NCBI RefSeq assembly: GCF_002245895.1
Contig: NZ_NPJZ01000001.1
Coordinates: 2,330,501 to 2,394,500, forward strand
Length of the DNA stretch: 64,000 bases
DNA from: Rhodococcus sp. OK302
GTDB lineage: Bacteria; Actinomycetota; Actinomycetes; Mycobacteriales; Mycobacteriaceae
Reading direction: 5' to 3'
Shown: positions 37,882 through 46,260 of the stretch, piece after piece
How positions within the stretch are numbered: position 1 is the first letter of the stretch
How the letters are laid out: every line of letters begins with the position of its first letter
Made by a program: the position numbers and the translations under genes
The notes under the pieces: generated by a model
What the model saw: the letters and a program-made list of their open reading frames with translations, nothing else
Told to the model about the DNA's origin: nothing
The model's database searches: none

Positions 37882-37929
37882 CCCCGTGCGCCTTTGTGGT
37901 AGTTGCGACTACCAGAAAGGCGCACGGGG
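37882..37929 (+). terminator. Long hairpin between fadB2 and the metE-like gene
   Basis: CCCCGTGCGCCTTT (37882-37895) pairs with 37916-37929; after a 2x2 internal loop GGTAGT pairs with ACTACC around a TGCG loop. That is 20 base pairs with no U tract. It ends 33 bases before the metE-like ATG, so it could be a terminator for fadB2 or a leader element. No cobalamin riboswitch features are visible. Confidence 0.6.
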
Positions 37930-37962
37930 TGCTTGCGCCCCGAGGTAAGAAAGGTCGACCGC

Positions 37963-40269
37963 ATGTCCAGCAGCACCGCAGCATTCGGATCCAGCGTCCT
38001 GGGGTATCCGCGTATCGGGCCGCGCCGCGAGCTCAAGCGCGCCCTCGAGTCCTACTGGCACGGCAACTCCGACAAGGACACACTCGTAGCGGTCGCCAAG
38101 GAACTTCAGGAATCTACCTGGAGCGAATTGGCTGCGACGGGATTGAGTCAGGTTCCGGGTAATACCTTCTCGTTCTACGACCACGTTCTTGACAACGCGT
38201 TGATGTTCGGTGCCGTCCCCGAGCGGTTCAAGCCGCTCGAAAGTTCTTTGGACCCACTCGATTTCTACTTCACGATGGCACGCGGACGTCCTGACTTCCC
38301 GCCGCTCGAGCTGGTGCGGTTCTTCGGAACCAACTACCACTACCGTCAGCCCGAGATCGACGCAAACACGGCGTTCTCGCTCCATTCGGAGACGCTGCTC
38401 GACGAGTTCGAACGCGCCAAGGCTCGCGGAATCGAACTGCGTCCCGTAATCATGGGACCGGTTTCGTTGCTCCTGCTTTCCAAGGTGGGGCCGGCAACGG
38501 AAGCGGTTGACCCCGATTTCACGCCGCTCGACCGTCTCGACGATCTTCTGCCCGTCTACGAGCAGCTGTTCGAGCAGCTCGCCAAGGCCGGCGCGACGTG
38601 TGTCCAGTTGGACGAGCCTTCGGTGACGGAAGATCGCACCGCGGCGGAACTCGCTGCGCTGGGGCGTGCGTACGACAAGCTGTCACACGCACCGTTGCGT
38701 CCGCGTCTCCTGGTCACCGGACCGTACGGCAAATTCGGTGAGGCACTGAACATTCTGGCCGCGACCAAGGTCGAGGCATTCGGTCTCGATCTGGTGCACG
38801 GCAAGATCACAGCCGAAGAGTTGGCTGCGGTTCCGCACATCAAGCGCAAGCGCATCTACGCCGGTGTCGTCGACGGTCGAAACGTCTGGCGTGTCGACCG
38901 TTTCAACACTTTGACGTACCTCAACGAGCTCAAGGACGTCGTCCCGGATCTTGTTGTCTCCACGTCGTCTTCGCTGCTGCATGTGCCGTACGACGTGCTC
39001 TCGGAGTACGACATCCCCGGTGACGTCGCAGACCGTTTGGCCTTTGCCAAGCAGAAGGTCGGCGAGGTCGTTTCACTGGCGAAGGCGCTCACGGAAGGTC
39101 CTTCGGACCGGTGGAAGAAGCGTCCGACGAAGGTGCACTTCAAGCTCAAGCATGCGGTGCGTGCCCGGGTCAATGCCATCAAGCCGGAAGATCGGGTTCG
39201 GGCACCGTACGAGGAGCGTCGTAAGGCTCAGCAGGAACGGTTGAACCTGCCGCTGGTGCCGGCGCAGACCTTGGGCTCGTTCCCGCAGACGGACGAAATC
39301 CGCCAGGCGCGTTACGAACTCGGCGAGGGCCGGTTGGCGTGGGACGACTACTACAAGCGCATCCAGGAAGAAATCGAACGCACCATCCGCCTGCAGGAAG
39401 ACATCGGACTCGATGTCCTCGTGCACGGTGAGCATGAGCGTAACGACATGGTTCAGTACTTCGCCGAACTGCTCGAGGGCTATGCCTTCACGCACAACGG
39501 TTGGGTGCAGGCCTACGGATCTCGGGCTACACGTCCGCCGATTCTCTACGGCGACGTTGCACGTCCGAAGCCGATGACGGTCGAGTGGATTGCCTACGCG
39601 CAGTCGCTGACCGACAAGCCCGTCAAGGGCATGCTCACCGGGCCGGTCACCATGATCGCCCGTTCGTTCGTTCGTCAGGACCAGCCGCTCTACGAAACGG
39701 CAGAGCAAGTGGCCCTTGTCATTCGAGACGAAATCGCGGATCTCGAAGCCGCCGGTATCGCCATCATTCAGGTGGACGAGCCTGCAATTCGTGAACTGCT
39801 GCCACTGCGTGAGGACGGCCGGGAGGCCTACCTGGAGTGGGCCGTCGACGCGTTCCGTCTGGCAACAGGTGGGGCGAAGCCGGAAACACAGATCCACACA
39901 CATCTGACGTACTCCGCTCGGTCGTCGGTGGTCGACGCCATCGAACGGTTGGATGCCGATGTGACGGCTATCGTCGCGACCCGCTCCATCACGTGGGTGC
40001 TCGACGCACTGAAGGAAGGCGCGCTTACTCACGGCGTCGGCCCCGGTGTGTACGAATCTCGTTCGGCTCGGATCCCTGACATCGACGAACTCGACGAATT
40101 GCTCACGGAGGCAAGTGAATCGATTTCTCTCGATCGCTTGTGGGCTAACCCGGACGGTGGACTCAAGACCCGCCACCCGTGGCAGCTCGAACCGGCACTG
40201 CGCAACCTTGTTGCCGCAGCGCGGAGGTTGCGTCGCCGAGCGGAACAAGCGGAGAGCGCAGCAGAGTAA
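37963..40269 (+). CDS. MetE-family protein lacking most zinc ligands
   Basis: This is a full-length 768-aa homologue of cobalamin-independent methionine synthase. Family blocks are intact: GYPRIGPRRELKRALE (N-domain), LGSFPQTDEIRQAR, GEHERNDMVQYF, KGMLTGPVTM, VDEPAIRE. The C-domain zinc site is not: E. coli H641, C643, E665 and C726 correspond to H647, T649, V671 and G732 at identical spacing. Three of four ligands are gone, so homocysteine activation by zinc looks impossible. It may be a paralogue with another activity, or regulatory. Whether a normal metE exists elsewhere is unknown. Confidence 0.85.
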   Translation: MSSSTAAFGSSVLGYPRIGPRRELKRALESYWHGNSDKDTLVAVAKELQESTWSELAATGLSQVPGNTFSFYDHVLDNALMFGAVPERFKPLESSLDPLDFYFTMARGRPDFPPLELVRFFGTNYHYRQPEIDANTAFSLHSETLLDEFERAKARGIELRPVIMGPVSLLLLSKVGPATEAVDPDFTPLDRLDDLLPVYEQLFEQLAKAGATCVQLDEPSVTEDRTAAELAALGRAYDKLSHAPLRPRLLVTGPYGKFGEALNILAATKVEAFGLDLVHGKITAEELAAVPHIKRKRIYAGVVDGRNVWRVDRFNTLTYLNELKDVVPDLVVSTSSSLLHVPYDVLSEYDIPGDVADRLAFAKQKVGEVVSLAKALTEGPSDRWKKRPTKVHFKLKHAVRARVNAIKPEDRVRAPYEERRKAQQERLNLPLVPAQTLGSFPQTDEIRQARYELGEGRLAWDDYYKRIQEEIERTIRLQEDIGLDVLVHGEHERNDMVQYFAELLEGYAFTHNGWVQAYGSRATRPPILYGDVARPKPMTVEWIAYAQSLTDKPVKGMLTGPVTMIARSFVRQDQPLYETAEQVALVIRDEIADLEAAGIAIIQVDEPAIRELLPLREDGREAYLEWAVDAFRLATGGAKPETQIHTHLTYSARSSVVDAIERLDADVTAIVATRSITWVLDALKEGALTHGVGPGVYESRSARIPDIDELDELLTEASESISLDRLWANPDGGLKTRHPWQLEPALRNLVAAARRLRRRAEQAESAAE

Positions 40270-40285
40270 GTATTAGATTCGACAC

Positions 40286-40318
40286 CCGAAGGGGCCTGCA
40301 ATTTGCAGGCCCCTTCGG
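40286..40318 (+). terminator. Terminator after the metE-like gene
   Basis: A 15-bp stem (CCGAAGGGGCCTGCA with its complement at 40304-40318) and a three-base loop, 17 bases after the stop. Confidence 0.85.
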
Positions 40319-40338
40319 TCGCGAGTAGGCATGTACCC

Positions 40339-41379
40339 ATGGTTACTGCTGCCGCTTACGCCGCGACGTCCGCTGATGGTCCGCTCGAGAAGACCACCAT
40401 CGATCGCCGCGAGCTCGGTCCACTGGACATTCTCATCGACATCAAGTTCGCCGGCATCTGCCACTCCGACATCCACAGCGCCCGAAACGAGTGGGGCGGA
40501 GCAAGATACCCGCTCGTCCCCGGTCACGAAATTGCCGGCGTCGTTGCCGCGGTCGGTTCCGAAGTAAGCAAGCACAAGGTCGGCGATCGCGTCGGAGTCG
40601 GCTGCTTTGTGGACTCGTGTGGTGAGTGCGATATGTGCCTCGCCGGTGAAGAGCAGTACTGCCGTACCGGAGTGACCGCAACCTACAACGCCAAGGGCCG
40701 CGACGGTGAGCGCACCCAGGGCGGCTATTCCACCAACATCGTGGTCACGGAACACTTTGTGCTCTCGATCCCCGACGGCATCGAACTCGACGTGGCGGCA
40801 CCGCTCTTGTGCGCCGGCATCACGTTGTACTCGCCGCTTCGACATTGGAACGCCGGGCCGGGCACGAAGGTCGCGATCATCGGATTCGGCGGGCTCGGTC
40901 ACGTCGGGGTGAAGATTGCCAAGGCCATGGGCGCCGAGGTCACTGTCCTGAGTCAGTCACTGAGCAAGCAGGAAGACGGCTTCCGGCTCGGTGCCGATCA
41001 CTACTACGCCACGAAGGACACCGAAACCTTCAAGACGTTGCGCGGTCAGTTCGACCTGATTCTCAACACTGTCTCGGTCAACCTCGACATCGACGCGTAC
41101 ATGTCCCTGCTGGCACTCAACGGAACGCTCGTTGAACTGGGACTACCCGAGAAGCCCATCGAAGTTCGCGCATTCTCGCTGGCGGCGAACCGTCGCAGCC
41201 TGGCGGGCAGCATGGTCGGCGGGATTCCGCAGACGCAGGAAATGCTGGACTTTTGTGCTGAGCACGGGATCGGCGCCGAGATCGAAGTGATCCCCGCGAG
41301 TGACATCAACGCTGCTTACGAACGCGTGATCAAGAGTGACGTCAGATATCGGTTCGTCATCGACACGGCCACGATCTGA
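40339..41379 (+). CDS. Zinc-dependent NAD(P) alcohol dehydrogenase
   Basis: This 346-aa medium-chain dehydrogenase of the AdhC/cinnamyl-alcohol type has all zinc residues: catalytic C in [10 protein letters not shown] in VPGHEIAG and C in PLLCAGIT; structural C four in CGECDMC...QYC. The nucleotide motif is [20 protein letters not shown]. The expected role is reversible oxidation of primary alcohols or reduction of aldehydes. It starts just after the terminator and converges with sigF after 14 bases. Confidence 0.93.
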   Translation: MVTAAAYAATSADGPLEKTTIDRRELGPLDILIDIKFAGICHSDIHSARNEWGGARYPLVPGHEIAGVVAAVGSEVSKHKVGDRVGVGCFVDSCGECDMCLAGEEQYCRTGVTATYNAKGRDGERTQGGYSTNIVVTEHFVLSIPDGIELDVAAPLLCAGITLYSPLRHWNAGPGTKVAIIGFGGLGHVGVKIAKAMGAEVTVLSQSLSKQEDGFRLGADHYYATKDTETFKTLRGQFDLILNTVSVNLDIDAYMSLLALNGTLVELGLPEKPIEVRAFSLAANRRSLAGSMVGGIPQTQEMLDFCAEHGIGAEIEVIPASDINAAYERVIKSDVRYRFVIDTATI

Positions 41380-41393
41380 CAACACAGTCGCAG

Positions 41394-42188
41394 CTAGTCG
41401 AGTTGCTCGCGGAGGTTACTGAGAGTCTTCGCGAGCAACCTCGACACATGCATCTGAGACACCCCGACCTTCTCGGCGATCTGCGTCTGCGTCATGTTGC
41501 CGAAGAACCGCAGCATCAGCACAGTTCGTTCGCGCTCCGGGAGTTTTTCGAGCAGCGGGCGTAATGCTTCGTGATTTTCGACGTTCTCGAGTGCCGCGTC
41601 GTAATCACCGAGCGTTTCGACGAGGGGGAGGTCGTCAGTGTGGTTGGACGCCGCACCATCCACCGAAACCGTTTGGTACGCATTGCCGGCGATGAGTGCC
41701 TGGGCGACTTCTTCACGCTCGACGCCCAGCGTTGCCGCCAACTCGTCGACGGTCGGAGCATGGCCCAACTGTTGTGACAGTTCGCTGATGGCTTGACCGA
41801 GTTGGAAGTGTAATTCCTTCATTCGACGCGGTACTCGGACCGCCCATCCGGTATCGCGGAAGTGCCGACGGACTTCGCCCATCACCGTGGGGACGGCAAA
41901 CGACACAAAATCCGACCCGCGAGTGACGTCGAAGCGGTCTACCGCGTTGACCAAGCCGAGTCTGGCGACCTGGACGAGGTCGTCGTGTGCTTCCCCGCGG
42001 CCGTCGAACCTCCGAGCGATGTGCTCCGCCAGCGGCAGGCATCGCGTGATGAGCGCCGCCCGCACCCGTTGGTACTCGACACCTTCGTGATCGAGTGTCC
42101 CGAGATTCTCGAAAACTGCTATGACGTCTCGGTATTCGTCCGTTGATCGTCGACGCGGCCGCGGTGAGCCGTCCGCGGGAGGTGTCAC
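41394..42188 (-). CDS. sigF: RNA polymerase sigma factor, SigB/F family
   Basis: This 264-aa stress sigma factor has region 2 (DDLVQVARLGLVNAVDRFDVTRGSDFVSFAVPTVMGEVRRHFRD), region 3 (ISELSQQLGHAPTVDELAATLGV) and the region 4 HTH (NMTQTQIAEKVGVSQMHVSRLLAKTL). It lacks region 1, as usual. Its start overlaps the stop of the anti-sigma gene by four bases, the standard rsbW-sigF operon order. It should direct transcription from GTTT-N16-GGGTAT type promoters under stress. Confidence 0.93.
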   Translation of the reverse strand: MTPPADGSPRPRRRSTDEYRDVIAVFENLGTLDHEGVEYQRVRAALITRCLPLAEHIARRFDGRGEAHDDLVQVARLGLVNAVDRFDVTRGSDFVSFAVPTVMGEVRRHFRDTGWAVRVPRRMKELHFQLGQAISELSQQLGHAPTVDELAATLGVEREEVAQALIAGNAYQTVSVDGAASNHTDDLPLVETLGDYDAALENVENHEALRPLLEKLPERERTVLMLRFFGNMTQTQIAEKVGVSQMHVSRLLAKTLSNLREQLD

Positions 42189-42616
42189 GGGCGCCTACCG
42201 TCGGCCTTGGCAAATTTCATGGTGGTGATGTAGCCGGAACCGTGGGGATCCGCTTCTTGGTCGAGGGAAATCGAATCGGTGAGCGCAGTGAGGATGTGCC
42301 AGCCGAATGAACGCTGGTCGCCACTGTCATAGTCGGCTGTTGTGGTCGATACCGAGACGTGCAGCTGCGGCGCGGTGTACACGAACCGGCAGACCAGTAC
42401 CGAATCGGGGAGAGCGCGAACGATGAGGTGTGTGCAAATTTCGTCCATCGCCAGCCGGATGTCGGCGATGGTGTCGAGGTCGAAGTTTTCTTGAATTGCA
42501 ACCGTCGCAGCGAGTGCGCGCAGTATCGACAGTTGGTCCGGGGTTGCCCGGATTCTCAACTCGACAACTGGCTGGGTTTGATCCTGCTCGGGCTCGATTG
42601 CGCTGAGATGTGCCAT
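42185..42616 (-). CDS. Anti-sigma factor, RsbW/UsfX type
   Basis: This 143-aa GHKL protein starts MAHLSAIEPEQ at ATG 42616, eight bases after GGAG; a longer frame adds 27 non-family residues. The ATPase fold is seen as LAMDEICTHLI (N box region) and GWHILTALTDSI. It is close in length to Mtb UsfX and binds SigF to block it. The N box Asn appears as His (ICTHLI), as in other actinobacterial anti-sigma factors, which bind ATP weakly. Confidence 0.85.
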   Translation of the reverse strand: MAHLSAIEPEQDQTQPVVELRIRATPDQLSILRALAATVAIQENFDLDTIADIRLAMDEICTHLIVRALPDSVLVCRFVYTAPQLHVSVSTTTADYDSGDQRSFGWHILTALTDSISLDQEADPHGSGYITTMKFAKADGRRP

Positions 42617-42671
42617 TAGTTCTCCGGATCGTCGTACCAGGAGTTGGCCGCGGCCTCTGGTGCGGTGAACG

Positions 42672-42697
42672 ATACCCACCGATGCAATCACGGACAC
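42672..42697 (-). promoter_or_regulatory. SigF-like promoter of the rsbW-sigF operon
   Basis: On the minus strand, GTGT (42694-42697) is followed after 16 bases by GGGTAT (42672-42677). This is one mismatch from GTTT-N16-GGGTAT and about 56 bases before the rsbW start; it suggests autoregulation. Confidence 0.5.
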
Positions 42698-42822
42698 CCC
42701 AATACGGAAAATGACTGCGCCGGTGCGCAGACTCTACAACGGGATTACCGCATTTCGCGTGCCGTCAAACCACTCTCGAGTACCAAATGTTTACAGATAG
42801 CGAACCGGACGCTCGCAACGCG

Positions 42823-42849
42823 GTTGTGACCTTCATCATCTCGGGGTAC
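42823..42849 (+). promoter_or_regulatory. SigF-like promoter for the STAS gene
   Basis: GTTG (42823-42826) and GGGTAC (42844-42849) are separated by 17 bases, close to the SigF consensus. It lies about 160 bases before the STAS start. Weak by itself but supported by the context. Confidence 0.4.
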
Positions 42850-43009
42850 TGTTCGTAACCGAGGTTGAGCACACAGCCGATGAGGGAATATCCAGTCGTT
42901 CTTCATTCGTACTTTGACCGAATATCGAGCATTGGCCCGAATATCGAGTGCGCCCTTGGATATCCCCCGTTTTCATGCAGAGTGTAAACCGTTGCGGGAT
43001 GGGAGAACC

Positions 43010-43468
43010 ATGACTGTTGTTCCTAGGACATCTGTTTCTGGCTTGACAAACTCAGGCTTGTCGGGCGCCGGTAGAGGATCCGTCGACTACGGGCCGCCTC
43101 CCTCAGCGACGTCCACTGCGTCCTTCCGTGCGCACAAGGTCAGTGCCGATACCGTGGTCATTCAGGTTCGCGGTGAGATTGATCTGTTGAGCTCCAATGC
43201 TTTTCGTGACTACCTCTCGCATCATGTTGCAACCGACCGTGCGCTGGTCGTGGATATGTCGGACCTTGCATTCATGGGAATGTGCGGGTTGTCTTCACTC
43301 TCTCTCCTTTCCACGTTGACACGTGATGCCGGCGGAAGTCTGGCGTTGATCTGCGGTCGACCGGTTCAGCGTCTACTCAAAGCTGCTGGTCAAGAATCCA
43401 TGTTCGATTGCTACACAACGTTGGACAGCGCAGTCGGTATGGGGAACGCCAAGCGCCACCTGGCCTGA
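43010..43468 (+). CDS. STAS-domain anti-anti-sigma factor
   Basis: This 152-aa protein has a 40-residue disordered Ser/Gly N-terminus and a STAS domain (45-145): VVIQVRGEIDLLSSNAFRDYL, VVDMSDLAFMGMCGLSSLSLL. By family role it frees the sigma factor by binding the anti-sigma protein. The phosphorylated Ser of SpoIIAA (DSSGL) is replaced: G90, M91, C92. It cannot be switched by the usual phosphorylation. Start ATG 43010 follows GGGAG. Confidence 0.85.
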   Translation: MTVVPRTSVSGLTNSGLSGAGRGSVDYGPPPSATSTASFRAHKVSADTVVIQVRGEIDLLSSNAFRDYLSHHVATDRALVVDMSDLAFMGMCGLSSLSLLSTLTRDAGGSLALICGRPVQRLLKAAGQESMFDCYTTLDSAVGMGNAKRHLA

Positions 43469-43495
43469 GTTGCTGCCAACGTATTACTCGAGGGC

Positions 43496-43550
43496 AAGTC
43501 GCTCACCTACCAAGCCGCTCACCGAGCAGCTTGGCTCGGGTGAGCGACTT
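43496..43550. terminator. Bidirectional hairpin between STAS and glycosyltransferase genes
   Basis: AAGTCGCTCACC (43496-43507) pairs with GGTGAGCGACTT (43539-43550), a 12-bp stem with a 31-base loop that itself contains CAAGC/GCTTG pairing. The right arm lies inside the 3' end of the leftward gene. Confidence 0.65.
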
Positions 43551-44787
43551 TGTGCGCGCGGGAACGCGGCGGCGCGGTGACGCACCGACCGTAGGTTCGC
43601 ACAACTTCACCGGCAACGTGCTCCCACGAATACGATTCGCACGCACGCGATCTGCCCTCACGTGAAAATGACGCGCCTTCCTCGGCGTTGTCGAAAAGAT
43701 GCCGCACGACTCGCGCTGTCTGAATGGGGTTGTCGATCGGAACACGGTGTCCGGTCAGGCCGTCGACGACGGTGTCACGTAATCCGCCGACTGGCGTTGC
43801 GACGACGGGAACTCCACACGCCATGGCTTCCAGCGCAACGATACCGAATGGTTCGTACCGTGGAGTGCAGAGCACGGCGTCCGCGGAACGCATCAGCTTG
43901 GGCAGTGCATGGTGCGGGACGCGTCCGAGAAGTTTGACTCGATCCTCGACGCCCAACCGTTCCGCGAGTTTCATCAATCCGATGGCAACGTCATCTGTGT
44001 GCAGGCCCGATGGTGGCGGGCCACCGGCCACCACTAGTTCGGCGTCAGGTAGCGACGCAAGCGCGGCAATCGCCACGTCGAACCCCTTTTGCTCGACAAG
44101 CCTTCCGACACACAGCAATCGGTGTTCGGCTGTTCTCTTTGCCCGGGGTCCTTCGGGAGTGAATTGATCGATGTCGACGCCGGACGGCACGATCGTGGTG
44201 CGTGAGCGTGGCGATCCGAGTCGAACAAGATCGAACACTTCGTCGGAACTGGTAGCGATCACATGCGTCGCACCTCGGGCGACAAGTTGCTCCAGATGTG
44301 AGCGTTCCGAGGGGCTTTCGTCGGCGGCTCCGAGGTGACGGCGCTCGGTGACGCCCAGCGAATGAAAAGTCTGCAGAACCGGGATACCCAGGATTCGAGT
44401 GGCGAGTTCCGTTGCAATGCCTGACATCCAGTAGTGAGCGTGCACGACATCGGGTCGGTCGAGCATCCACATATTGCGTAGCTCGCCGCCGAACGTGCCG
44501 AGATGACGCAGCAGTTCTTTGTCGGTGAGTACGCGCTGCGGGCCGGCTTCCGCGTAGACGACGGTATAGCCGCTGTCCGTCTGAACACGGCTCGGACCGG
44601 AACTTTGCTTCCTGGTGTAAACAGTAACTTCATGGCCGGCTCGGGCCAGCGCCGCGGAAAGCTCGTCGACGTGGAGATTCTGGCGTCCAGCCACAGAGTT
44701 TCCGACGGGTGCGAGCGGATCGGCATTCACCGACACCATGGATATCTTCAGCATTCGTCCGGGTGCGATTGCGGGCGAATATGTCAT
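43519..44787 (-). CDS. GT4-family glycosyltransferase
   Basis: This 422-aa GT-B enzyme starts MTYSPAIAPGRMLKISMVS. Acceptor-side GNSVAGRQNLHVDELSAALARAGHEVTVYTR, the GVTERRHLG and VPSGVDIDQF motifs, and the donor-binding EPFGIVALEAMACGVPVV (EX7E) are all present. It resembles MshA/sucrose synthase-like retaining transferases. The acceptor is unknown; the neighbouring SigF module suggests stress-related glycosides, which is speculative. The longer frame starting at 45678 is spurious. Confidence 0.88.
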   Translation of the reverse strand: MTYSPAIAPGRMLKISMVSVNADPLAPVGNSVAGRQNLHVDELSAALARAGHEVTVYTRKQSSGPSRVQTDSGYTVVYAEAGPQRVLTDKELLRHLGTFGGELRNMWMLDRPDVVHAHYWMSGIATELATRILGIPVLQTFHSLGVTERRHLGAADESPSERSHLEQLVARGATHVIATSSDEVFDLVRLGSPRSRTTIVPSGVDIDQFTPEGPRAKRTAEHRLLCVGRLVEQKGFDVAIAALASLPDAELVVAGGPPPSGLHTDDVAIGLMKLAERLGVEDRVKLLGRVPHHALPKLMRSADAVLCTPRYEPFGIVALEAMACGVPVVATPVGGLRDTVVDGLTGHRVPIDNPIQTARVVRHLFDNAEEGASFSREGRSRACESYSWEHVAGEVVRTYGRCVTAPPRSRAHKVAHPSQAAR

Positions 44788-44909
44788 CTGGACACCTCTC
44801 GGTTGACTGTGTGATCTGGGGATACCCGAAGCCGGTGATCTGAACCGGTGTTTCGCTCCGCGCCGGTCTGGGCACATTGCAATGACGTGAGGTTGAGGAG
44901 TGAGAATCG

Positions 44910-45329
44910 ATGACCGAACAGGTACTTGTCGACGCGACGGTGGGACTCGGGTTTCAGCGCTACGTGCAAAGTGTGGCGGACCGCGTCGGTGCTGGAATTG
45001 AGCAGTGGTGTTGTCGAGGCGATCACCCGATGGAGGCGTACATCGCCCTCGATCGAAAATTGCCGAGGTTCCCGGGGCGGGAAGTTGCCCTCTTGTGGGA
45101 GGAGACGTGTGGTTGGGCGCTGGCGGTGGAAACGAGGTCCGGTGAGGATCTGATCGTCCTGGGGTATCTCGGTGAAGAAGCCGTGGCGTCGCCGGAGCTT
45201 GTCGCGAAATTCGGTGTGAGCGTAGACAGCTCGGGACCCCGGCGGCTGCGGTGGGCGACGGACCGGCCGCTGGCGGATTCCGACCGGACTGCTCGGATGC
45301 TCCGCGGATACGGACTCGCTGCCACGTAA
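44910..45329 (+). CDS. DUF6292-family protein
   Basis: This 139-aa cytoplasmic protein has the pattern YIALDRKLPRFPGREVALLWEETCGWALAVE typical, from memory, of the actinobacterial DUF6292 family. A GAGGAG site precedes ATG 44910. The C-terminus has the helix DSDRTARMLRGYGL. Function unknown; it may bind a small molecule. It is divergent from the glycosyltransferase gene. Confidence 0.75.
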   Translation: MTEQVLVDATVGLGFQRYVQSVADRVGAGIEQWCCRGDHPMEAYIALDRKLPRFPGREVALLWEETCGWALAVETRSGEDLIVLGYLGEEAVASPELVAKFGVSVDSSGPRRLRWATDRPLADSDRTARMLRGYGLAAT

Positions 45330-45335
45330 TTGGAG

Positions 45336-45869
45336 CTACACACTGGTGGACGCATCCATCAGCCGAAAAACGATATGCCCGCCCAGCGCTCCGCCGACAC
45401 TGACTGCGGTCAGTCCGATCAGGGAGAGCAGGCGGGCAGAGCGCAGTCCGCCGGTTTCGCAGGCACGTAATCGGTACGACGCGATGAAGGACATGATCCC
45501 GACACCGTTCGCCGCTGCGTGAACCAATCCCACTCGCCGCGCGGTGTCGCTGCGCTCGGACCAGTCGAGCCAACCCGTCATGAGGACCGGGGGAGTGGTG
45601 ATCAAGCCGAGGGCAATCAACCGTCGTGCCGTTTCCGGTTCTCGCACAAAGAAATCGAAGATGACCGACGCGGTCCACGCTCCGGCGGGAACGGTCACCA
45701 GAGCTGGATGCAACGGGTGACCGACAAGGCTGCCGCGAAGTGCGTCGGCAATCTTCCGGGTGGTGGGCGTGCTGTCGACGGCGCCGAGGATTCGCCGCTG
45801 GATTCCTATAGATGGACCGTCCAGTTGGTGTGCGGATTCGGCTCTGCGGTAAAGGTTTCCGATATCCAT
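45336..45869 (-). CDS. DUF2231 membrane protein
   Basis: This 177-aa protein has four predicted helices and the motif SLVGHPLHPALVTVPAGAWTASVIFD followed by TGWLDWSERSDTARRVGLVHAAANG. The conserved His residues are as in DUF2231, some members of which are heme- or redox-linked. Function unknown. It lies six bases past the convergent DUF6292 stop. Confidence 0.85.
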   Translation of the reverse strand: MDIGNLYRRAESAHQLDGPSIGIQRRILGAVDSTPTTRKIADALRGSLVGHPLHPALVTVPAGAWTASVIFDFFVREPETARRLIALGLITTPPVLMTGWLDWSERSDTARRVGLVHAAANGVGIMSFIASYRLRACETGGLRSARLLSLIGLTAVSVGGALGGHIVFRLMDASTSV

Positions 45870-45921
45870 GTAATTCGGCTACCCAGAGAAGAAGCTAGGA
45901 AACCTCTTGTCGCCCGCCGGG

Positions 45922-45992
45922 CCCCGGCATCTTGTCGAGAGCCAGACCCCGGCATCTTGTCGAGAGCCAGGCCCCGGCGTACGGTCGAAGCC
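45922..45992. repeat. 25-bp tandem repeats in an intergenic gap
   Basis: CCCCGGCATCTTGTCGAGAG+CCAGa/g occurs at 45922-45946 and 45947-45971, with a degenerate third copy starting at 45972. They lie upstream of the small membrane protein gene at 46037. Confidence 0.7.
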
Positions 45993-46036
45993 ACTAGGGC
46001 CCCGACAGTAACGGGGACCTGACCGGAGGAGCCATC

Positions 46037-46258
46037 ATGAAGCTCAATCTCTTTGCGGCGTGGGCGTCGTACTTCCTGGTTCTTGTCACCGTTGTGTGTC
46101 TGGGCGGATTTCTTGTCGCCGCCGGATCGGGCAACGGAGGCTGGGCGCTGGTCGCCGGACTGACCGGCGTTGCCTGTGTTGTCGCTGCTGTTGCGCTGTA
46201 CGGCGGAACCGTGCGGCACGATCACAAGGTGCACCGCGAGTCGCCGCACCTGTTCTGA
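46037..46258 (+). CDS. Small two-helix membrane protein
   Basis: This 73-aa protein consists of helix 1 (SYFLVLVTVVCLGGFLVAA), a Gly-rich turn, helix 2 (GWALVAGLTGVACVVAAVALYG) and a His-rich tail (RHDHKVHRESPHLF). GGAGGAG lies eight bases before the ATG. No family recognised. It converges on the PPK2 gene with a two-base gap. Confidence 0.75.
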   Translation: MKLNLFAAWASYFLVLVTVVCLGGFLVAAGSGNGGWALVAGLTGVACVVAAVALYGGTVRHDHKVHRESPHLF

Positions 46259-46260
46259 CC

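Noticed and set aside
37873..37962. Cobalamin riboswitch before the metE-like gene
   Set aside because: The gap is only 90 bases and lacks the B12 box; it holds one simple hairpin.
43519..45678. 719-residue glycosyltransferase with a long N-terminal extension
   Set aside because: The extension runs antisense through DUF6292 and has no domain; a good start exists at 44787.
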